A DNA stretch of 43,424 nt from Sphingomonadales bacterium UBA6157 (GTDB lineage: Bacteria > Pseudomonadota > Alphaproteobacteria > Sphingomonadales > Sphingomonadaceae): assembly GCA_002423025.1 (NCBI GenBank), contig DIUN01000042.1, positions 45,895-89,318 of the forward strand, read 5' to 3'. Within the stretch, counting starts at the first letter, position 1, and each line of letters opens with the position of its first letter. Shown piece after piece: positions 23,917 through 31,721 of the stretch. The notes under the pieces were generated by a model. It saw nothing but the letters and a program-made list of their open reading frames with translations. It made no database searches and was not told the DNA's origin. The position numbers and the translations under genes were made by a program.

Positions 23917-25949
23917 GTTATCGTCTCGGCGTCGATGTCGGCGGCACATTTACCGATCTTCTGGTCATCGATGAAAAATCGGGCCGCACCTTCCGTGACA
24001 AGGTGCCCAGCACCCCGCACGATCCGTCGGAGGCCGTCATCGCCGGCGCCCGGCAGCTTTGCGGCAAGGCCGGCATCGAGCCGCAGGAGCTGGCACTGTT
24101 CCTGCACGGCACGACCGTGGCGACCAACGCCGTGCTCGAGCACAAGATCGCCCGCGTCGGCCTGATCGTGACGGAAGGCTATCGTCACATCCTGCAGATC
24201 GCCCGCAGCCTGGTGCCAGGTGGCCTTGCCGCCTGGATCGTCTGGCCGAAGCCCGAGCCGATGGCGCCGCTGGAGGCCACCATCGAGGCACCCGAGCGTG
24301 TCGGTGCCGATGGCAAGGTCGTGCGCCCGCTCGATGAGGCCAAGCTGCGGCTCAATCTCAAGCGGCTCGGCGAGGAGAAGGTCGAGGCGATTACCATCTG
24401 CCTCATCAACTCCTACATGAATGACGTGCACGAGCGCCGCGTGGCGGAAATCTGCGCCGAGGAGCTTCCGGGCATCCCCGTCAGTCTCTCTGCCGACATC
24501 CTGCCCGAAATGCAGGAGTATGAGCGCGCCCTCACCACCGTGGCGAACAGCGCCGTGCGCCCCACCGTGTCGCGCTACGTCGGCAACCTCGAGCGCGAGC
24601 TGCGCGCCTGGGGCACCGAGGCCAAGCTGAGCCTGCTGCGCTCGGATGGCGGCCTGATGTCTGCCGAGAAGAGCCGCAACGCGCCGGTCAACCTGCTGAT
24701 GTCCGGCCCGGCTGGCGGTGTCGCCGGTGCCGTATGGATCGCCAAGAACAGCGGCCACCCGAACGTGCTGACGCTCGACATGGGCGGCACCAGCACGGAC
24801 GTCGCGCTGATCGAGGATTATCAGGCCCGCCTGCGCCGTGAAACCAGCGTCGGCCACCTCACCGTCCGCGCCTCGTCGCTGGATGTGAAGACGGTGGGCG
24901 CCGGTGGCGGCTCCATCGCTTCGGTGCCGGAGCTGACCAAGGCGCTTCGCGTCGGCCCGCAATCGGCCGGCGCTGTTCCCGGCCCGGCCTGCTATGGCCG
25001 CGGCGGTGAGCTGCCGACCGTCACGGATGCCAATGTCGTGCTCGGCTACCTCCCCGAGAACCTGCTTGGCGGCACCTTCAAGCTCGATCGTGAAGCGGCG
25101 CGCCGCAGCGTGCAGACCGTCGCCGATGCGCTCGGCCTGTCGCTGATGGAAGCCGCCGCCGGCATCATCGCCATCGTCAACGAGACGATGTTCGGTGCGC
25201 TCCGCCTCGTTTCGGTGCAGCAGGGCTATGATCCGCGTGATTTCGCACTGATGGCCTTTGGCGGCGCCGGTCCGCTGCATGGCAATGCCATGGGCAAGCT
25301 GATGGGCAGCTGGCCGGTCATCATTCCGCCGTCGCCGGGCGTGCTCTGCGCTTATGGCGATGCCACCACCCGGCTTCGCGTCGATGCGCAGCGCAGCTTC
25401 AACAAGCTGGTGACGCAGACCAACGACACCGAAGTCGCCGCCGTGATCGCTGATCTCGCCACGCAGGTGACCGGCGAACTGGAAGCCGAGGGCGTTCCCG
25501 CTGCCGACCAGGAGCTGCGCTTCGAGATCGACGTGCGCTACGCCGGCCAGGCCTTTGAAGTGCCGCTCTCCATCCCGCGCGGTGGCGGCATCGCCGACCT
25601 CACCGAGCGCTTCGATGCCGAGCACAAGCGGCTGTTCACCTTCAACCTCAGCGTACCGCAAGAGCTGGTCAACATTCGCGTCGTGGCGTTGGGCAAGTCC
25701 GCCAATGTCGAGGCCGAGCGTATCCCGGCCGGCAATGGCAGCCCGGCCGCCGCCAAGGTCCGTGACCATGAGGTGTGGATGGATGGCGAGGCCCGCCCTG
25801 CGATCATCTACGATCGCTCGAAGCTTCGCGCCGGGGACCTTGTGGAAGGCCCCGCCGTCATCACCGAAATGGATTCGACGACACTCGTCCTCAATGGCCA
25901 CACCGCCCTTGTCGATGATTTCGGCAATCTCCTGATCAACCCGGCCTGA
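23913..25949 (+). CDS. hyuA: HyuA-type hydantoinase/oxoprolinase family subunit
   Basis: The 678-aa protein starts at ATG 23913, overlapping the lyase stop. The N-terminal domain begins YRLGVDVGGTFTD (an actin/ASKHA-like phosphate loop) and has HGTTVATN (65-72). A second ATP-fold motif LDMGGTSTD lies near 287-295, followed by VGAGGGSIA. This is the layout of N-methylhydantoinase A, 5-oxoprolinase and the matching subunits of acetone and acetophenone carboxylases. Together with the adjacent HyuB-like subunit it should use ATP to open a cyclic amide, or to activate and carboxylate a ketone. Sequence alone does not decide. The amidase neighbour favours the first, the CoA-transferase allows either. 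Confidence 0.88.
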   Translation: MSYRLGVDVGGTFTDLLVIDEKSGRTFRDKVPSTPHDPSEAVIAGARQLCGKAGIEPQELALFLHGTTVATNAVLEHKIARVGLIVTEGYRHILQIARSLVPGGLAAWIVWPKPEPMAPLEATIEAPERVGADGKVVRPLDEAKLRLNLKRLGEEKVEAITICLINSYMNDVHERRVAEICAEELPGIPVSLSADILPEMQEYERALTTVANSAVRPTVSRYVGNLERELRAWGTEAKLSLLRSDGGLMSAEKSRNAPVNLLMSGPAGGVAGAVWIAKNSGHPNVLTLDMGGTSTDVALIEDYQARLRRETSVGHLTVRASSLDVKTVGAGGGSIASVPELTKALRVGPQSAGAVPGPACYGRGGELPTVTDANVVLGYLPENLLGGTFKLDREAARRSVQTVADALGLSLMEAAAGIIAIVNETMFGALRLVSVQQGYDPRDFALMAFGGAGPLHGNAMGKLMGSWPVIIPPSPGVLCAYGDATTRLRVDAQRSFNKLVTQTNDTEVAAVIADLATQVTGELEAEGVPAADQELRFEIDVRYAGQAFEVPLSIPRGGGIADLTERFDAEHKRLFTFNLSVPQELVNIRVVALGKSANVEAERIPAGNGSPAAAKVRDHEVWMDGEARPAIIYDRSKLRAGDLVEGPAVITEMDSTTLVLNGHTALVDDFGNLLINPA

Positions 25950-25960
25950 GGAGCAAAACC

Positions 25961-27862
25961 ATGCCCGCCCGGATTATCGAAACCAATCCCGCCCCCTTCG
26001 CCAAGGTCACCATCGATCCGGTGACCCTGGATATCGTCGAGAACGCGCTGCGCAACGCCCGTATCGAGATGGATGCGACGCTGGTGCGCACCGCCATGTC
26101 GCCCGGCATCCGCGAGCAGGGCGATGCCTTCCCGCTGATCGCCAACCCCGCCGGCAAAATGATCGTCGGTCAGTTCGGCAGCTTCATCGGCGGCTTCCTC
26201 CAGGGCTTTGACGGCACCATCGAGGAGGGAGACATGATCTTCCTCTCGGATCCGTACAGCTGCGAGGGCGCCATCAGCCACTCGAACGACTGGCTCGTGC
26301 TGCTCCCCGTCTATCGCAACGGCCGCCTCGTCGCCTGGACCGCGATGTTCGGCCACCAGTCCGATATCGGCGGCAAGGTGGCCGGCTCGATGCCGATCGA
26401 TGCGCGCAGCATCTTCGAGGAAGGCGTCCGCATCCCGCCCGTCAAGATCTACAAGAAGGGCGAGTACAACTCCGATCTCATCAAGCTCATCATGCACCAG
26501 ACCCGCAAGCCGGACTGGTGCGCGGCGGACTTGAACGCGCTCATCGCCTCCTGCCGGGTCGCGGCCCGCCGCATCGAGGAAATGTGCGCCCGCTTCGGTG
26601 ATGATGTCGTCGTCGCCGCCATGGATGACCTGCTGGCCCGCAACCACCGCGCCATGAAGGCCCTGATCTCCACGTCGGTGAGCACCGATGCCGTGAGTTT
26701 CGAGGATTACATCTGCGACGATGGCGTCGGCTTTGGCCCGTACAAGATCAAGTGCACGATGCAGCGCGTCGGGGACAAGGTCGTGCTGGATTTCTCCGGC
26801 ACCGATCCGCAGTCCGATGCGTCGATCAACTTCTATCTCAACGAGAACATGTTCAAGATGTTCTTCGGCATCTACATGATCATGGTCTTCGACCCGCAGA
26901 TCATGTTCAACGATGGGTTCTATGATCTCATCGAGGTCAAGATCCCGCAGGGCTCGCTGCTCAAGCCGAACTACCCGGCAGCGCTCTCGGGCCGCACCCA
27001 TGCGCTCGGCCGCATCTTCGACATTCTTGGCGGCCTGCTTGGCCAGCGCACGCCGGAGTTCCTGTGCGCCGCCGGCTTCTCCTCCTCGCCCCACCTGATG
27101 TACTCGGGCCGGGACAATCGCGAGGGCAAGGCCGGCGAGTGGTTCCAGCTGTTCCAGATCGGCTTTGGCGGCATCCCCGGCAAGCCTTTCGGCGATGGCC
27201 CGGATGGCCACAGCCTGTGGCCGGGCTTCACCAACGTCCCCAACGAGTTCCTGGAGCGCTACTTCCCGCTGCGCATCGAGCGCTACGAGGCGCTGGCGGA
27301 TACTGGCGGCGCCGGCCTTAACCGTGGCGGCAACGGTATCCTGATGTCCTACCGCTTTCTCGCGGCCGGCACCGTCTCGATCCATGATGATCGCTGGTTC
27401 ACATACCCCTGGGGCGTCAACGGCGGCGCTCCCGGCACCCGCGCCCGCAAGATTCTTGAAAAGCCCGATGGCACGCAGACCATTGTCGCCAACAAGCTCG
27501 ACAGCCTTGAGGTGGGTGCAGACGACATCCTGCACTTCATCACCTGGGGCGGCGGCGGCTGGGGTGACCCTCTGCAGCGTGACCCGGCGCTGGTGGGCAA
27601 GGAAATCCGCCAGGGCCTCGTCACGTCCGCTGGCGCACTCGCTTATGGCGTGGTCGCTGATGAAAACGGCGCCATCGACGCCGCCGGCACCGAGAAGCTG
27701 CGTGCCGAGATGGCCGCAGCTCCCAAGCCCGCGAATGACCTGTTCAACTTTGGTGGAGACATCGAGGCCCTGCGCGCGTCCTGCCTCGCTGAAACCGGCC
27801 TGCCGGCACCCAAGCCGCCGGTCTGGCACTTCCCCGCCGCAACGCGTGAAGCTGCAGAATGA
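25961..27862 (+). CDS. hyuB: HyuB-type hydantoinase/oxoprolinase family subunit
   Basis: The 633-aa protein has a good GAGGAG ribosome-binding site and begins 11 bases after the HyuA stop. It shows the HyuB/AcxA hallmarks: an early DPVTLDIVENAL, IREQGDAFP, DPYSCEGAISH, and the likely metal site GHQSDIGGK near residue 131. The C-terminal GGGGWGDPL segment is typical of the family. It should form the catalytic complex with HyuA. No small zinc-ribbon third subunit, as found in acetone carboxylase, is present, which slightly favours an amidohydrolase role. Its stop overlaps the CoA-transferase start (ATGA), so lyase, HyuA, HyuB and transferase are one coupled operon. Confidence 0.88.
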   Translation: MPARIIETNPAPFAKVTIDPVTLDIVENALRNARIEMDATLVRTAMSPGIREQGDAFPLIANPAGKMIVGQFGSFIGGFLQGFDGTIEEGDMIFLSDPYSCEGAISHSNDWLVLLPVYRNGRLVAWTAMFGHQSDIGGKVAGSMPIDARSIFEEGVRIPPVKIYKKGEYNSDLIKLIMHQTRKPDWCAADLNALIASCRVAARRIEEMCARFGDDVVVAAMDDLLARNHRAMKALISTSVSTDAVSFEDYICDDGVGFGPYKIKCTMQRVGDKVVLDFSGTDPQSDASINFYLNENMFKMFFGIYMIMVFDPQIMFNDGFYDLIEVKIPQGSLLKPNYPAALSGRTHALGRIFDILGGLLGQRTPEFLCAAGFSSSPHLMYSGRDNREGKAGEWFQLFQIGFGGIPGKPFGDGPDGHSLWPGFTNVPNEFLERYFPLRIERYEALADTGGAGLNRGGNGILMSYRFLAAGTVSIHDDRWFTYPWGVNGGAPGTRARKILEKPDGTQTIVANKLDSLEVGADDILHFITWGGGGWGDPLQRDPALVGKEIRQGLVTSAGALAYGVVADENGAIDAAGTEKLRAEMAAAPKPANDLFNFGGDIEALRASCLAETGLPAPKPPVWHFPAATREAAE

Positions 27863-29076
27863 TCGTCAATTCGGAAAACACCGGGCCGCTCGCCGGCCTG
27901 CGCGTTGTCGAGATGGGCCAGCTTATCGCCGGGCCATTCTGCGGGCAGCTGCTGGGCGATATGGGCGCCGAGGTCATCAAGATCGAGCCGCCTGCCAAGG
28001 ACGGCAGCAAGGGTGGTGACCCGATGCGCGTCTGGGGCCGCGGTGATTTCCCGCTGTGGTGGGAAGTCGTGGCGCGCAACAAGAAGTCGGTTTCGGCCGA
28101 TCTGCGCATCCCTGAAGGCCAGGCGCTGGCTCGCCGCCTCATCGCCACGGCGGATATTCTCATCGAGAATTTCCGTCCCGGCACGCTGGAGAAATGGGGC
28201 ATGAGCCCCGAGGCGCTCCACGAGGAGAACCCCGGCCTCATCATCGTCCGCGTCTCTGGCTATGGCCAGACCGGGCCTTATTCCGATCGCGCCGGCTTTG
28301 GCGGCATCGGCGAGGCCATGGGCGGCTGGCGTGCCATCGTGGGTGATCCTGATCGCCCGCCGTCGCGCATGGGCGTTTCCATCGGGGACAGCCTTGCCGC
28401 CACCTATGGCTGCATGGGCGCGCTCGCGGCCCTGCGCCATCGGGACAAGACCGGCGAAGGCCAGGTCGTCGACAGCTCGCTCTATGAGTCCGTGCTTCAG
28501 GTCATGGAGAGCCTTGTTCCGGAATATGCGGCCTCCGGCTATGTCCGCGAGCGCTCCGGCTCGGTGCTGCCGGGCATTGCGCCCAGCAACGTCTATCCGT
28601 GCTCGGATGGCGAGTATCTCATCGGCGCCAACCAGGATTCGGTGTTCGGTCGCCTGTGCACGGCAATGGGACGGCCGGAGCTCGCCAAGGATCCGCGCTA
28701 CATCGATCACGTCAGCCGTGGCCGCAACCAGACCGAGCTGGACAACCTGATCTCGGACTGGACCGTCACGCTCACGATCGACGAGCTCGAAGCGCTGATG
28801 ATCAAGCACGGCGTGCCGGCCGGCAAGCTCTACCGCCCGCAGGACATGATCGATGATCCGCACTTCCAGGCGCGTGAAGCCATTGTCAGCATCCCGCACG
28901 AGCGCTGGGGCACGCTGAAGATGCAGAACGTCTTCCCCAAGCTGTCGCGCACGCCCGGCTCGATCCGCCGCACCGCGCCGGCCACGGTGGGCCAGGACAA
29001 TGCGATGGTCTATCGCGACGTGCTCGGCATGAGCGAGCAGGACGTGGCTGATCTGGTGACGCGCGGCGTCATCTAA
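27859..29076 (+). CDS. Class III (CaiB/BaiF) CoA-transferase
   Basis: The 405-aa protein has the family start LAGLRVVEMGQLIAGPFCGQLLGDMGAEVIKIE (shown in part as LRVVEMGQLIAGPFCG), NKKSVSADLR, and DILIENFRPG. The likely catalytic Asp is 177 in SIGDSLAA, and GEGQVVDSSLYESV follows. Such enzymes move CoA between carboxylic acids via an aspartyl-CoA intermediate. The last position in the lyase-HyuAB operon fits attachment of CoA, for example from succinyl-CoA, to the acid released upstream. The lyase could then cleave the product. A terminator follows the gene. Confidence 0.92.
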   Translation: MIVNSENTGPLAGLRVVEMGQLIAGPFCGQLLGDMGAEVIKIEPPAKDGSKGGDPMRVWGRGDFPLWWEVVARNKKSVSADLRIPEGQALARRLIATADILIENFRPGTLEKWGMSPEALHEENPGLIIVRVSGYGQTGPYSDRAGFGGIGEAMGGWRAIVGDPDRPPSRMGVSIGDSLAATYGCMGALAALRHRDKTGEGQVVDSSLYESVLQVMESLVPEYAASGYVRERSGSVLPGIAPSNVYPCSDGEYLIGANQDSVFGRLCTAMGRPELAKDPRYIDHVSRGRNQTELDNLISDWTVTLTIDELEALMIKHGVPAGKLYRPQDMIDDPHFQAREAIVSIPHERWGTLKMQNVFPKLSRTPGSIRRTAPATVGQDNAMVYRDVLGMSEQDVADLVTRGVI

Positions 29077-29100
29077 GCGGCCGATCAGGCAATAGAAATG

Positions 29101-29134
29101 CGGCGGCCGGGGCAAATGCTCTGGCCGCCGTTTT
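29101..29134 (+). terminator. Rho-independent terminator after the CoA-transferase operon
   Basis: The stem CGGCGGCC (29101-29108) pairs with GGCCGCCG (29123-29130) and is followed by TTTTCTGTTT. It lies 25 bases after the stop codon and separates this operon from the convergent serine-hydrolase operon. Confidence 0.85.
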
Positions 29135-29165
29135 CTGTTTGCGGCGTGACGGTGTTCGTTCCGGC

Positions 29166-30371
29166 CTAGCTCTTCAGACCTGCCAGCACCCGGTTCACCA
29201 GCTCGGACTCGTCCCAGCCGATCGCAGGCTTGCCGATCCGCACGATCGTCAGCCCGGCCGAGGGCACGACATAGACGCGCTGGCCGCCGGCGCCGTCGAT
29301 ATAGACCACATCATCGCGCAGGAACGGCTTGGCGGCCGGCACCGTCATCGCCACCGCCGGGCCGTAGCGGCGCACCGGGGCGTGAGGGCTGCCGCGCCAG
29401 ATGTTCATGCCGAAGTTCGGGTTGAGCGGCGAGGGGGCGATGACGCTGGCCACCCAGGCTGCCGGGATCGCCTGCTTGCCGCCGGCCTTGCCGTTGTTGC
29501 GGATCAGCTCACCCACGCGCAGCCAGTCCCGCGCGCTGGCTTGCAGGCAGCAGAAATAATGCGGGTTGCCGCCTGGCCGGTCGAGCCACAGCGCCGCGTC
29601 CGCCGCGCCGATCGGCGCCCAGAGATGCTGCGAGAGCCAGGTGGAATAGCGCACGCCGGTGGCTGCCTCCAGAGCCAGGCCGGCAAGCTGGGTGCTGATG
29701 TTGGCATAGGCGAAGGTCGTGCCCGGTGTGTGCACCAGCGTGAAGCCGCGTGTCGCGGCGCGAATGTCCGGGGCGAACATCAGCTGCGTGCTGGGGGCCG
29801 AGAGATCGCCCGGTTTCGCTGGCGGCGCACCGAGACCGGCGGTCATCCGCAGCAATTGCTCGATGGTCACATCGCCCTTCGGGTCCCCGGCAAACTCGGG
29901 CAGGTGCTTCTTGAGCGGATCGGCCAGGGCGATCTTGCCGCTGGCCAGCGCCGGGCCATAGGCCAGCGCCAGCACGGCCTTGTGCATGGAGGCTGTGGCA
30001 TAGCGTGACGCCGGGGTGAAGCCGGGGGCGTAATGCTCGTGGATTACCTTGCCGTTGCGCGCCACGATCAGCGCGAAACTGTCCTGTGCATCGGCATAGG
30101 CTTGCGCTGCGGCGAGCGCATCGGGCGCGATGCGGGCCGAGCGGGCGCTGGCGGTGCGGAGCGCCTTGCTCTTGCCGCCCGCCACGGTTTCCGCCGGGGT
30201 ATAGGCCTCTGCGGCCTCGACTGCGCGTGCCATGGGAATTGCCTGCATCCTTGCCAGCATGGCTGCCGCTTCCGGGCTGGCGGCGGGAGCCGTTTGTGCC
30301 AGCGCCGGAGCCAGCCCAAGCGCCAGCAGCCCGGCAACAAGGCCGGCACGCACCGCCGTGGCTGGCTTCAC
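29166..30371 (-). CDS. Beta-lactamase-fold serine hydrolase (6-aminohexanoate-dimer-hydrolase-like)
   Basis: I chose GTG 30371 because it gives a signal peptide (VKPATAVRAGLVAGLLALGL, cleavage after ALA) and overlaps the stop of the small gene as GTGA. The 401-aa protein has SMHK (128-131) as the SxxK catalytic motif and YAN (222-224) as the second motif. This places it among class C beta-lactamase/NylB-type esterases and amidases rather than clinical beta-lactamases. A Cys-Cys pair (274-275) in a conserved-looking PHYFCCL segment recurs in the paralogue at 36152-37462. It is the last gene of the carrier-methyltransferase operon and probably acts in the periplasm on an ester or amide. Confidence 0.85.
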   Translation of the reverse strand: MKPATAVRAGLVAGLLALGLAPALAQTAPAASPEAAAMLARMQAIPMARAVEAAEAYTPAETVAGGKSKALRTASARSARIAPDALAAAQAYADAQDSFALIVARNGKVIHEHYAPGFTPASRYATASMHKAVLALAYGPALASGKIALADPLKKHLPEFAGDPKGDVTIEQLLRMTAGLGAPPAKPGDLSAPSTQLMFAPDIRAATRGFTLVHTPGTTFAYANISTQLAGLALEAATGVRYSTWLSQHLWAPIGAADAALWLDRPGGNPHYFCCLQASARDWLRVGELIRNNGKAGGKQAIPAAWVASVIAPSPLNPNFGMNIWRGSPHAPVRRYGPAVAMTVPAAKPFLRDDVVYIDGAGGQRVYVVPSAGLTIVRIGKPAIGWDESELVNRVLAGLKS

Positions 30372-30670
30372 GCCTCGTCTTCCTGCGGTGGGCAGAGCGC
30401 ATCCATCAGCGAGCGCAGGTAGCGGCTGCGCTCGCGGTCCAGCTCCTCGGTCAGCGCCGGGCCGGGCTGATGATCGGCTACTTCGCCGGGCACCAGCACG
30501 CCATGCTCGGCGAGCAGTGCTTCCAGCACGCGCTGGCGGTCCTTCACCACCCACAGCTCACGTGCCATCACCAGCAGCGCATTGCCGAGATCATCGAGCT
30601 GCTCGGGCTTCAGCGAGCCGTGCTTGAGCGGCGAGCGTGACGCCTTGGCGCCATCTTCGAGCGTGCTCAT
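30368..30670 (-). CDS. Small helical partner of the methyltransferase (module 2)
   Basis: This 100-aa, charged, mainly helical protein has no signal or membrane helix. Its residues 30-70 (ARELWVVKDRQRVLE, then HGVLVPGEV) align without gaps to residues 31-71 of the small protein at 15790-16155. The start overlaps the methyltransferase stop (ATGA) and the end overlaps the serine-hydrolase start (GTGA). The same order, methyltransferase then small protein with the same overlap, occurs at the other locus. No named domain is recognised. A regulatory or structural subunit of the methyltransferase is the simplest reading. Confidence 0.8.
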   Translation of the reverse strand: MSTLEDGAKASRSPLKHGSLKPEQLDDLGNALLVMARELWVVKDRQRVLEALLAEHGVLVPGEVADHQPGPALTEELDRERSRYLRSLMDALCPPQEDEA

Positions 30671-31713
30671 GCCGGCTTCCGTGCGGTGATGACCCAGGGG
30701 TAGATGCCGCCGCCAAGGCCGCGCTCTTCCACATCGACAAAACCGGCTTCACGCGCGGCTTCGCTCCAGTCCAGGCTGGCTGCTTCGCGCCAATAGGGCT
30801 CGCCGCCGCGCTGGGCCATCCAGTCCGCGCGCCACACGCCCATCTTGTCGAGCTTGCGATAGGGGGTGACGTCGCTCATCAGCATGCTGCCGCCCGGCTC
30901 GAGCAGGCGGAACGCCTCGCGGAACACCGCCTTGATGGCGCTGGCCGGCATCTCATGCAGGATGATGTAGCTGGCGACGAGATCGAAGCTGGCGCTCGGC
31001 AGGCCGGTGTCCTCGGCGGCGCGCTGGTGCAGGTCCCAGGCCCAGCCATGGGCATTGGCAACGCGCAGCGCCTCGCGCAGCATCGGCAGCGCCAGTTCGA
31101 CGCCGGTGATGCTGGCCTCGGGGAAGGTCTCCTGCAGGGCCGTGGTGAAATGGCCCGAGCTGGTGCCCATTTCGCAGATGCGCTTGTAGTTCTGGTGCGG
31201 CAGCAGGCCGAGCACGGCGCGGCGCTGCGTGAAGATGTCGCCAAAGCTGCTGGCGACATAGTTCTTGTGGATGAACTCCGAGTGGATGTAGCCCATCTGC
31301 TCATGGCCCTCCCAACCGCCGGTGGTGCGGTGGAACCACACGCCGGTGTAATAGTCGGGGGCTGGAATGTCCGGATAGAGCGTCATCTTCGCCGGGCCCT
31401 GCGCTTCCAGGGCGGCGAGCTTTGGCTCCAGCACATCGGCCAGTTCGTCAAAGGCGTCACGCGCCACGCGGCCGTGCTCGACGCTGGAGAATTCGCCGAG
31501 CAGGCTGCTCATGGCGAAGGCGGAGGAATTGGCCAGCGCCGCGTTCATCACCTTGTGGCGCTCGTCGATCGAGTCCGGCAGGGTTTCGGCGGTGATGCCG
31601 GTCTTGGCCAGCGCCGCGCCCCAGCGGGCGGAGATCGGCCGGCTGGCAGCGCCCATGCTGATCATGAAGTCCATGGCCGCCCGGCCACCTTGCCGCATTG
31701 GTGCTGGCATCAT
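30667..31713 (-). CDS. Class I SAM methyltransferase with extended N-terminal domain (module 2)
   Basis: The 348-aa product has an AAGGAG site before the start. Its N-terminal helical region (about 1-120) leads into a segment VWFHRTTGGW (His 128, Gly 132-133). Next comes the SAM fold with motif I ICEMGTSSGHF (179-189), a GVEL acidic turn and SYIILHEM. It ends with the C-terminal block GGEPYWREAASLDWSE. The His/Gly-Gly segment, the LHE strand and the EPYW block match the methyltransferase at 14624-15793, although motif I differs (GTSSG here, GCGVG there). It follows the GPH carrier by eight bases and overlaps the small partner. The substrate is unknown. Confidence 0.85.
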   Translation of the reverse strand: MMPAPMRQGGRAAMDFMISMGAASRPISARWGAALAKTGITAETLPDSIDERHKVMNAALANSSAFAMSSLLGEFSSVEHGRVARDAFDELADVLEPKLAALEAQGPAKMTLYPDIPAPDYYTGVWFHRTTGGWEGHEQMGYIHSEFIHKNYVASSFGDIFTQRRAVLGLLPHQNYKRICEMGTSSGHFTTALQETFPEASITGVELALPMLREALRVANAHGWAWDLHQRAAEDTGLPSASFDLVASYIILHEMPASAIKAVFREAFRLLEPGGSMLMSDVTPYRKLDKMGVWRADWMAQRGGEPYWREAASLDWSEAAREAGFVDVEERGLGGGIYPWVITARKPA

Positions 31714-31721
31714 TCGTCTCC

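Noticed and set aside
23661..27829. Long minus-strand open frames opposite HyuA and HyuB
   Set aside because: They are complements of well-supported genes and have no family features or ribosome-binding sites.
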